Source: Deltaproteobacteria bacterium (GTDB taxonomy: Bacteria > Myxococcota_A > UBA9042 > DTJE01). Taken from it: 12,051 nucleotides of DNA. How positions within the stretch are numbered: position 1 is the stretch's first letter; every line of letters begins with the position of its first letter. The stretch lies in the NCBI GenBank assembly GCA_016784945.1, contig JADHTP010000072.1:1-12051 (forward strand), read 5' to 3'. Position numbers and translations under genes: made by a program. Positions 1 through 5,601 of this stretch are shown in pieces. The notes under the pieces are model-generated. The model was given only the letters and a program-made list of their open reading frames with translations. It searched no databases and was not told the origin of the DNA.

Positions 1-15
1 GTTGATCGTTGATCG
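1..15. repeat. GTTGATC heptamer tandem, left copy
   Basis: Two perfect head-to-tail copies of GTTGATC followed by G, starting at the first base of the window, so the array may extend further left. A related, more degenerate array (GTTGATC, GTTCATC, GTCGATC) lies at 1574-1594, just after the peptidase-UspA gene. The two arrays therefore flank that gene. Function unknown. Confidence 0.6.
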
Positions 16-24
16 CCGGAAGAT

Positions 25-78
25 TCCACGTCCAGGAGTACATCCACGATAATCGGTGGACGAAGGACGTCCTCCACG
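25..78. promoter_or_regulatory. Candidate operator region: TCCACG repeats and dyads
   Basis: The leader of the peptidase-UspA gene holds TCCACG three times (25-30, 43-48, 73-78) and the inverted form GTGGA at 56-60. TCCACGAT at 43-50 and ATCGGTGGA at 52-60 make an imperfect dyad with one bulged G. A perfect 10-base palindrome, AGGACGTCCT, sits at 64-73. GATAAT at 48-53 resembles a -10 element but has no convincing -35 upstream. Such clustered dyads are compatible with a regulator binding site or a structured leader. No specific regulator can be named. Confidence 0.3.
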
Positions 79-102
79 GTACAAATGAAGGGATCGACAG
101 GA

Positions 103-107
103 CGGGA
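103..107 (+). promoter_or_regulatory. Shine-Dalgarno that sets the peptidase-UspA start
   Basis: GGGAG lies 7 bases before the ATG at 115. The in-frame ATG at 85 has no comparable purine-rich site before it, so the start at 115 is preferred. This removes ten residues that do not look like part of the fold. Confidence 0.6.
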
Positions 108-114
108 GTACGCC

Positions 115-1566
115 ATGGACGAAATCCTGGTTTCCAATGCACGCAAGGCCCTTTCCCAGGTTCTGGACCTGAGGCCCGGTGAAAGTTTCCTGGTGGTTAC
201 CGACGAAGAGACCCGCCCGGTGGCCGAGGCCTTCGAGGAAGCGGCCCGTTCCCTGGACGCCAGTCCCGTGCCCTACGTCATCCCGGGGGACATCCGGCCT
301 TTGAAGGAGATTCCGCCGGGCCTGGCCCCACTGATTGAGCAGGCGGACATCGCGGTGACCTGCTTCGTCGGACGCCCCGAGGAGACGCCCTTCCGCATCG
401 AGCTTATCCGGGCAATGTCCCGAAGTGTCCGTCGACTGGGTCATGGTCCCGGCATGACCGAAAACATGTTACGAGGCCCGGTCGGCGTTGATTACACCGC
501 CATGGCCGGCACAGCCAATCGCCTGATGGAACGGATGCAGGGCGCCATCACCGTTCACATCACCGCCCCCGGGGGCACCCATCTCACCCTGAACGTGGCC
601 AACAGACCATTCATGACGGACACCGTCATCGAGGACGGCAAATGGGGCAACCTGCCTGCCGGTGAAATCTGGTGTGCTCCCGTGGAAGACGCCGCCAGCG
701 GGATCCTGGTCTGCGACGGATCCATCGGCGACCTGGGACAGGTCCCATCTCCCGTGTCCATCACCCTGACGGACGGTCGGATAACCGATGTCGACTGTGA
801 CGACGACGCCTGCCTTCACCGGTTGCGGGAGGTGCTGGCGGTGGATGACGAGGCAAAGATAATCGGCGAACTGGGGATCGGGCTCAACCCGGGCGCGGGC
901 CTCACCGGCAATCTCCTCGAAGACGAGAAGGCCGGCGGCACCGCACACATCGCCTTCGGCAACAACGAGGACATGGGAGGCGGCAGGAACCGTTCCGCCA
1001 CACACCGGGATTTCCTGTTCCAGGAACCGACCTTCACCGTTTCCTACGCCGACGGCCGTGTGGAAAAACCCATCGTGGACGGCGAGATCGTCGAAGCCCG
1101 CGATGACGAAGCCTCGGTGTCCACATCTTACGACAACGTGTTGGTGGCAGTGGATTTCTCCGATGCCTCCATGGGGGCCATCAAGGTGGCCGACGCCGTG
1201 GCGCGCCGAAACGGCGCCCGTCTGACCGTATGCCACGTGATCCCGGGCAAGGTCCCCGTGAGCCCGCTGTTCCCCCACTACGTGGCAATGCCCGAGCCGG
1301 AAATGGCGAAACGGGAGTGGAGCGAGACCGCGTTGCAGTTGCAGGAGATGGTCCAGGAGGCCATTGGCCGGGATGAAAGCGAATTCGAGACCCGCATCGT
1401 GTCGGGACAGCCGGCGCCCGAGATCATCGGTCTCGCCGAAACGGTGGGCGCCGACATCATCATCCTGGCTAGCCGCGGTCTGTCCCGGATCGCCCGGGTG
1501 GTGATGGGAAGCGTGGCCGAATCGGTGGTCCGACGGGCCCGCTGCCACGTCCTGGTGGTGCGGTAA
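115..1566 (+). CDS. M29-like metallopeptidase fused to a C-terminal UspA domain
   Basis: The protein is 483 residues. Residues 1-330 resemble the compact branch of the peptidase M29 / aminopeptidase T superfamily, which also contains NicX-type 2,5-dihydroxypyridine dioxygenases. Candidate metal ligands are visible in family order: E184 (NLPAGEIW), E252 (GELGIGLN), H278 (AHIAFG) and the H297-x-D299 pair (THRDFL). Residues about 339-483 form a universal stress protein domain starting YDNVLVAVDFS. Near its end, an ASRG, nine residues, then GS matches the ATP-binding G-x2-G-x9-G(S/T) signature with its first Gly changed to Ala. No signal peptide is seen, so it is probably cytoplasmic. A nucleotide-responsive hydrolase is inference; the substrate cannot be told. 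The start at 115 is chosen for its Shine-Dalgarno; an upstream ATG lies at 85. The gene sits 98 bases before nfeD on the same strand and is flanked by heptamer repeats. Confidence 0.85.
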   Translation: MDEILVSNARKALSQVLDLRPGESFLVVTDEETRPVAEAFEEAARSLDASPVPYVIPGDIRPLKEIPPGLAPLIEQADIAVTCFVGRPEETPFRIELIRAMSRSVRRLGHGPGMTENMLRGPVGVDYTAMAGTANRLMERMQGAITVHITAPGGTHLTLNVANRPFMTDTVIEDGKWGNLPAGEIWCAPVEDAASGILVCDGSIGDLGQVPSPVSITLTDGRITDVDCDDDACLHRLREVLAVDDEAKIIGELGIGLNPGAGLTGNLLEDEKAGGTAHIAFGNNEDMGGGRNRSATHRDFLFQEPTFTVSYADGRVEKPIVDGEIVEARDDEASVSTSYDNVLVAVDFSDASMGAIKVADAVARRNGARLTVCHVIPGKVPVSPLFPHYVAMPEPEMAKREWSETALQLQEMVQEAIGRDESEFETRIVSGQPAPEIIGLAETVGADIIILASRGLSRIARVVMGSVAESVVRRARCHVLVVR

Positions 1567-1573
1567 GGGGACC

Positions 1574-1594
1574 GTTGATCGTTCATCGTCGATC
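1574..1594. repeat. Degenerate GTTGATC heptamer tandem, right copy
   Basis: Three consecutive heptamers, GTTGATC, GTTCATC and GTCGATC, with a decayed fourth (GTGGGAT) to 1601. It begins 7 bases after the peptidase-UspA stop. The first heptamer is identical to the unit at 1-15. The arms GATCG (1577-1581) and CGATC (1590-1594) could also pair as a short stem. Confidence 0.55.
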
Positions 1595-1628
1595 GTGGGA
1601 TTGGCCCCGGAATGCCGTCCGTGGACAG

Positions 1629-1657
1629 TTGACGCCGGGTGAACCAGAGAGTAGAAA
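1629..1657 (+). promoter_or_regulatory. Possible sigma70-type promoter for nfeD
   Basis: TTGACG at 1629-1634, a 17-base spacer, then TAGAAA at 1652-1657. The -35 is five of six to consensus and the -10 four of six. Transcription would begin around 1664, immediately before the ATG at 1665, and give a leaderless or nearly leaderless message. This fits the lack of a strong Shine-Dalgarno before that ATG. It is a pattern match only, in a GC-rich region. Confidence 0.35.
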
Positions 1658-1664
1658 CCCAGTT

Positions 1665-3122
1665 ATGGAAAGAACAACCGTATGTGGCGTCCTCCTGGTG
1701 GCGGGTGTGTCCGCCTTCCTGACCGCCCTGCCCGCTCCGGCGGCGGGCGCCGTCCACAAGCTGGTCCTGGACGCTCCCATCAACGCCATCCAGGTCGAAT
1801 ACATTAAGCGGGGCATGGAACAGGCGGATTCCGAAAAAAGCGACATGGTGCTCGTCGTCCTGAACACGCCCGGTGGTCTCGGCGATGCCATGCAGGAAAT
1901 CATCAGCCTCATTCTGAGTTCCCGCATCCCCGTCTGCACCTGGGTTCACCCGCCTGGTGGACACGCGGCCTCGGCGGGATTCTTCATCCTGGTGTCGGCG
2001 GATGTTGCGGCCATGTCACCGGGAACCCGCACCGGTTCCGCCCATCCCATCATGTCCATCGGAGGCCTGTTTCCCATAGACGCCCCCGGTGGAACGCCCG
2101 CAAAGGAACGGGCCACCCCCACCGATGAAACGGTACCGGAAGACAGGGAACCGGACGCGACCGCACCGGATAAGAGCCAGGCCGCCATCCTCATGGACAA
2201 GGTTCGGGAGGACTTCCAGGCCTACCTGAGGGCCATCACCGCCCGCCGGGGCCGCGATTCAAGGGCCGCCGAACTGGCGGTCACGGAAAGTCGCTCCTAC
2301 ACGGACCAGGAGGCCCTCGAACATCGCCTGGTGGACCTCATCGCCACCACGGAAACGGAACTCCTGGACAAGCTCCACGGCCGGGAGGTTCACATGCTGG
2401 ACGGCTCGACCCGGGTCCTGGACACCCGGGGAGCGCCGGTGACCGAAATCGTCCGCACCTTCAGGGAAGAAGCCCTGGTGTTCCTGACCAACCCGAACGT
2501 GGCCTTCCTGCTGTTCCTGGTGGGTGCCCTCCTGATCTACATCGAGGTCACCCATGCCGGCATGGTGGCGCCCGGCGTGGTCGGAGGCATCCTTCTCCTT
2601 CTTGCGGTCATGGGGTTTTCGTTTCTGCCCATCAACGCCACCGGCGTCATTCTGATGGTGGCGGCCATTGGACTGTTCGTTGCGGAAGTCATGATCCAGG
2701 GCTTCGGAATCTTCGGCCTCGCGGGTGTAGTCTGCCTGGCCCTGGGAGGCATCATGCTGGTGGATCTGCCCGAAGAAGGACTCCAGGTGGACCCCTGGCT
2801 CGCCGTTGCCACGGCCGTTTCCTTCGGCGCCATTTCGCTGTTCCTGATGGGCCTGGCGGTCCGGGCCTTCCGGCGCAAGGCCGTAACCGGTGCCGAGGGA
2901 CTGATCGGACTGACCGGCCGGGCCATGTCGGACCTCGATCCCCGGGGCAAGGTTTTCATTCGGGGCGAATACTGGGACGCGGTGGCCGACACGCCCATTG
3001 CCAAGGGCGGGGAATTGTACTGCAGGGGTATTGACGGGCTCATCCTGCAGGTGAGTCCGGTTGCAGGTGACGGGGATGCGCCCGGGGAGCCGACTTCGAC
3101 GACTTCGCCGGACAACGAATAG
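1665..3122 (+). CDS. nfeD: Long-form NfeD: membrane-bound ClpP-like serine protease
   Basis: The protein is 485 residues with the full NfeD1b architecture. A signal peptide or N-terminal anchor (1-29) leads into a ClpP-class protease domain (about 31-265), a bundle of hydrophobic segments (about 278-400), and a C-terminal OB-fold NfeD domain (about 408-465). The catalytic pair is recognisable as S103 in AASAGFF and K179 in MDKV, equivalent to S97 and K138 of the Pyrococcus 1510-N protease. The nucleophile-lysine spacing is 76 rather than about 41 residues, because a Pro/Thr/Glu/Asp-rich stretch (about 135-170) is inserted. NfeD proteases are known to cleave the C-terminus of their partner stomatin and to act in membrane protein quality control; the partner follows directly. 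The ATG at 1665 is preferred because the signal peptide begins there. A TTG at 1575 would add 30 residues that overlap the heptamer repeat. Confidence 0.93.
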   Translation: MERTTVCGVLLVAGVSAFLTALPAPAAGAVHKLVLDAPINAIQVEYIKRGMEQADSEKSDMVLVVLNTPGGLGDAMQEIISLILSSRIPVCTWVHPPGGHAASAGFFILVSADVAAMSPGTRTGSAHPIMSIGGLFPIDAPGGTPAKERATPTDETVPEDREPDATAPDKSQAAILMDKVREDFQAYLRAITARRGRDSRAAELAVTESRSYTDQEALEHRLVDLIATTETELLDKLHGREVHMLDGSTRVLDTRGAPVTEIVRTFREEALVFLTNPNVAFLLFLVGALLIYIEVTHAGMVAPGVVGGILLLLAVMGFSFLPINATGVILMVAAIGLFVAEVMIQGFGIFGLAGVVCLALGGIMLVDLPEEGLQVDPWLAVATAVSFGAISLFLMGLAVRAFRRKAVTGAEGLIGLTGRAMSDLDPRGKVFIRGEYWDAVADTPIAKGGELYCRGIDGLILQVSPVAGDGDAPGEPTSTTSPDNE

Positions 3123-3127
3123 GAGGT
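3121..3127 (+). promoter_or_regulatory. Strong Shine-Dalgarno overlapping the nfeD stop codon
   Basis: AGGAGGT shares its first two bases with the TAG stop of nfeD and lies 4 bases before the slipin ATG. This arrangement implies a single transcript and translational coupling of protease and slipin. Confidence 0.85.
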
Positions 3128-3131
3128 CTAC

Positions 3132-3905
3132 ATGATTGGTGGATTCGTGATCCAGTGGTACTACGTGGTCATCGCCGTCCTGGCGCTGTACCTGTTCAGT
3201 GTAATCAACATCCTTCGCGAATACGAGCGAGGCGTCATCTTCCGCCTCGGGCGGCTTCTTGGGGACACCAAGGGCCCGGGACTCATCCTGGTGTTCTGGC
3301 CCATCGACAAGATGGTGAAGGTGGACCTGAGGACCATCACCATGGACGTGCCGCCGCAGGACATCATCACCAAGGACAACGTCACCTGCAAGGTGAACGC
3401 CGTGTCCTACTTCCGTGTGGTGGATGCCTCGAAAGCGGTGGTGGAAGTGGAGAACTACCTCTACGCCACCAGCCAACTGGCCCAGACCACCCTGCGGTCC
3501 GTCCTGGGTGAGGTCAGCCTGGACGAACTGCTCTCGGAAAGGGAGAAACTCAACCTCCGGCTCCAGGAGCAGTTGGACCTGCACACCGACCCCTGGGGCA
3601 TCAAGGTGGCCCTTGTGGAAATGAAGCAGGTGGACCTGCCCTCCGAGATGCAGCGGGCCATGGCCAAGCAGGCCGAGGCCGAGCGGGAACGTCGGGCCAA
3701 GATCATCCACGCCGAGGGTGAGCACCAGGCATCTCAGAAGCTGCAGGAGGCCGCACACATCCTGAGCGCGGAACCCGCGGCCATCCAGTTGCGCTACCTG
3801 CAGACGCTGACCGAGATCGGCACGGAAAAGAACAGCACAGTGGTTTTCCCCCTGCCCCTCGATCTCATCGAATTCTTCATGAAGAACCGGAAAGACACGA
3901 CCTAG
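3132..3905 (+). CDS. Slipin / stomatin-like SPFH membrane protein
   Basis: The protein is 257 residues, typical for bacterial and archaeal slipins. An N-terminal membrane segment (about 8-26) is followed by the diagnostic YERGVIFRLGR and an SPFH/band 7 domain with PPQDIITKDNV (about 73-83). A charged helix rich in Ala, Glu and Arg (about 168-210, MAKQAEAERERRAK) is expected to form an oligomeric coiled coil. The hydrophobic C-terminal stretch VVFPLPLDLIEFF is the type of site cut by NfeD proteases in the Pyrococcus homologue. Slipins form large ring or cage assemblies in detergent-resistant membrane and scaffold proteases. The gene is 9 bases after nfeD with a strong Shine-Dalgarno, so the two are co-translated. 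It ends 46 bases from the convergent receiver gene. No clear terminator hairpin is visible in that gap. Confidence 0.95.
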   Translation: MIGGFVIQWYYVVIAVLALYLFSVINILREYERGVIFRLGRLLGDTKGPGLILVFWPIDKMVKVDLRTITMDVPPQDIITKDNVTCKVNAVSYFRVVDASKAVVEVENYLYATSQLAQTTLRSVLGEVSLDELLSEREKLNLRLQEQLDLHTDPWGIKVALVEMKQVDLPSEMQRAMAKQAEAERERRAKIIHAEGEHQASQKLQEAAHILSAEPAAIQLRYLQTLTEIGTEKNSTVVFPLPLDLIEFFMKNRKDTT

Positions 3906-3951
3906 GAGCCTGTCGGACATTGAGATCGTGGCGAGGTTCCGGATGCGCCCG

Positions 3952-4584
3952 TCAGGCAATGGAGCGGGCCACGGTGTCCCGCAGGTTGCGGATGTCGAAG
4001 GGTTTGCTAAGGCACTCCTTCCCCGATCGGTCCATGAAGTCCTGGTCATCGCTGTCGGCGGTGCCGCCGCTCATGAACAGGACCTTTTCGGCCATGTCGG
4101 GCTGGTGCAGCTTCAAGGTCTCGAAAAGGACCCTTCCGCCCACCTCCCCTTCCAGGTTGAGGTCGAGCAGGACGAGGTCGAAGTCCTGGGTCAGCAGACG
4201 GCGCTGCGCCTCGTCGGCCGAATGGCACCCGACCACGTCATAGTCCGTTCGGAGAACCTCGACGGCCAGCTTGAGGATGACGGGTTCGTCGTCCACCACC
4301 AGGATGCTTCGCTGCTTGTCGCTTTCCCCGGATTCACGGGTCGTCCGGCCGATGACCTCTTTTTCCTTCGGGGCATCACCCGTCGTCATCTCATCCACGA
4401 TCCGTACACACTCGTGGGCCTGCTCCAGGATCCGCTTCACCTGGCCCTGTGCTTCTTCGTCCAGGTCCGTTCGTGAGGCCAGCAGCTGGGCGTAGCCCAC
4501 AACCACGGTGAGGGGATTCATTACCGCATGGTGAATTCCAGCGAGCACATTGTCTTCGCGACTGTCGTGGTCTTCCGATTTCAT
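3952..4584 (-). CDS. DHp-like helix pair fused to a receiver (REC) domain, no ATPase
   Basis: The protein is 210 residues. Residues about 12-68 resemble the dimerisation and phosphoacceptor (HisKA) helices of a sensor kinase. The H-box reads IHHAVMNPLTVV, with H19 in the phosphoacceptor position four residues before N23, but the usual acidic residue after the His is Ala. A charged linker (about 69-92) follows in place of an HATPase domain. Residues 93-210 are a complete receiver: D98/D99, phosphoacceptor D141 (LLDLNL), S172 and K194 (SKPF). There is no DNA-binding or enzymatic output. It may pass phosphate between proteins or act as a dimerising single-domain regulator; both are inference. 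The ATG at 4584 has AAGGGA five bases upstream and its own promoter. It lies 60 bases downstream of the recombinase gene on the same strand. Confidence 0.85.
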   Translation of the reverse strand: MKSEDHDSREDNVLAGIHHAVMNPLTVVVGYAQLLASRTDLDEEAQGQVKRILEQAHECVRIVDEMTTGDAPKEKEVIGRTTRESGESDKQRSILVVDDEPVILKLAVEVLRTDYDVVGCHSADEAQRRLLTQDFDLVLLDLNLEGEVGGRVLFETLKLHQPDMAEKVLFMSGGTADSDDQDFMDRSGKECLSKPFDIRNLRDTVARSIA

Positions 4585-4589
4585 GTTTG

Positions 4590-4595
4590 TCCCTT
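4590..4595 (-). promoter_or_regulatory. Shine-Dalgarno for the DHp-REC gene
   Basis: Read on the minus strand, AAGGGA lies 5 bases before the ATG at 4584 and confirms that start. Confidence 0.6.
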
Positions 4596-4613
4596 CCGGT
4601 CCAGCACCCCTAT

Positions 4614-4641
4614 TTCATACATCATTTTGGTACCCAGTCAA
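4614..4641 (-). promoter_or_regulatory. Sigma70-type promoter for the DHp-REC gene
   Basis: On the minus strand TTGACT (4641-4636) is followed by a 16-base spacer and TATGAA (4619-4614). The -35 matches five of six consensus bases. The stretch is clearly AT-richer than its surroundings, in a 60-base gap. Transcription would start near 4607 and give a leader of about 23 bases that contains the Shine-Dalgarno. The receiver gene can thus be expressed independently of the genes to its right. Confidence 0.5.
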
Positions 4642-4644
4642 CCG

Positions 4645-5553
4645 TCAGGCGCGGGGATGGGCCTTCTTGTAGATCTTCCTGAGGTGCTTGCGGCTGACCT
4701 GGGTATAGATCTCCGTGGTGGAGATGTCCGCGTGCCCCAGCATCTCCTGCACGGCCCGAAGATCGGCACCGTGGTCCACCAGGTGGGTTGCAAAGGAGTG
4801 CCTGAGCTTGTGGGGGGACACCCGTCGTGCCAGGTTTGCCGTGATCCCGTAGTTCCGAAGGTTCTTGTAGAAGCCCTGACGGGTGATGGAGGATCCGCGG
4901 GCAGTGACGAAGAGAGGCTCGCGCCGGTCACGGCCCCTGGCGCCGTGTTTTGCGAGCAACGCGGGACGCCCGTCCTGGAGATACCGTTGAAGGGCATCGC
5001 GGCACGGTTCGGAGATGGGGACGACCCTTTCCTTGTTTCCTTTGCCCCTCGCCAGTACGAATCCCTGCACCAGGTTGACGGACTTGATTTCCAGATCCAG
5101 GGCCTCCGTAATCCTCAATCCCGAACCGTACAGCAGTTCCAGAATGGCCCGATCTCTCAGCCCCACCGGCTTGTCGGCGGGAGGGGCCGACAGGATGGCG
5201 CTGACCTCCGACTCTGACAGAACAATGGGCAGGCGACGACTGAAGCGAGGTATCTCCAGTTCCTCCGTGGGGTCCTTGTCCACCAATTCCCTTTCGACGG
5301 CGTACCGGAAGAACTGCCGGATTGCCACCACCATGGCCGCCAGGCTCCGTGTTGACAGCCCGGTGTCCAGTGCCGCCCGCAGAAACGACTCCAGCCCATC
5401 CCGTTTCACGGAGGCGGGATCCAGGGACCGCTTGCGACCGGCCAGGAAGGACGAAAGGCGCAGGAGCGTGCGGGAATAGGACTGGATGGTGTTTTCCGAC
5501 AGGCCCCGCTGGACCCGAAGATGAAAGATGAAGGCATCAATGGCTTCGTCCAT
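4645..5553 (-). CDS. Xer-type tyrosine site-specific recombinase
   Basis: The protein is 302 residues, the normal XerC/XerD length. An N-terminal SAM-like core-binding domain (about 1-90) precedes the catalytic domain. All active-site residues are present: R147 (GSGLRITEA), K171 (GKGNKER), H248 and R251 (HKLRH), H274 (LGHADI) and nucleophile Y283 (EIYTQV). Family members resolve chromosome dimers at dif together with FtsK, or serve as integrases of small elements. The full Xer-like length, lack of extra domains and lack of phage or integron neighbours favour a chromosomal Xer protein. XerC and XerD cannot be separated by eye. No dif-like site was found beside it. It begins 48 bases after the DUF2723 gene on the same strand. 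No strong Shine-Dalgarno precedes the ATG at 5553, so readthrough expression from the kinase operon is likely. Confidence 0.93.
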   Translation of the reverse strand: MDEAIDAFIFHLRVQRGLSENTIQSYSRTLLRLSSFLAGRKRSLDPASVKRDGLESFLRAALDTGLSTRSLAAMVVAIRQFFRYAVERELVDKDPTEELEIPRFSRRLPIVLSESEVSAILSAPPADKPVGLRDRAILELLYGSGLRITEALDLEIKSVNLVQGFVLARGKGNKERVVPISEPCRDALQRYLQDGRPALLAKHGARGRDRREPLFVTARGSSITRQGFYKNLRNYGITANLARRVSPHKLRHSFATHLVDHGADLRAVQEMLGHADISTTEIYTQVSRKHLRKIYKKAHPRA

Positions 5554-5601
5554 GGATCGATTCTACGGCCGCAGGGGCCCGAACTCCAAGGTGGCGACGG
5601 C

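Noticed and set aside
469..1548. Minus-strand open frame of 359 codons opposite the peptidase-UspA gene
   Set aside because: His/Gly/Val-rich translation without domain features; it is a shadow of the plus-strand gene.
3906..3951. Bidirectional terminator between the slipin and DHp-REC genes
   Set aside because: No stem of useful length followed by a T-run was found; only a short GCCTG/CAGGC pair separated by about 40 bases.
2259..4049. Long minus-strand open frame (596 codons) opposite nfeD and the slipin gene
   Set aside because: Its translation is rich in His, Gly, Gln and Asp with no recognisable fold. The plus strand encodes two unmistakable proteins with proper starts and Shine-Dalgarno sites. 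Such antisense frames are common in GC-rich DNA.
4585..4644. Possible dif-like recombination site beside the Xer gene
   Set aside because: The gap is AT-rich but has no 11-6-11 inverted-arm structure like known dif sites. A -35/-10 promoter explains the AT-rich bases better.
4645..5553. Recombinase as the integrase of a mobile element or integron
   Set aside because: No attachment-site repeats, cargo or phage genes, tRNA or composition shift are visible around it. Length and domain layout fit a chromosomal Xer protein.
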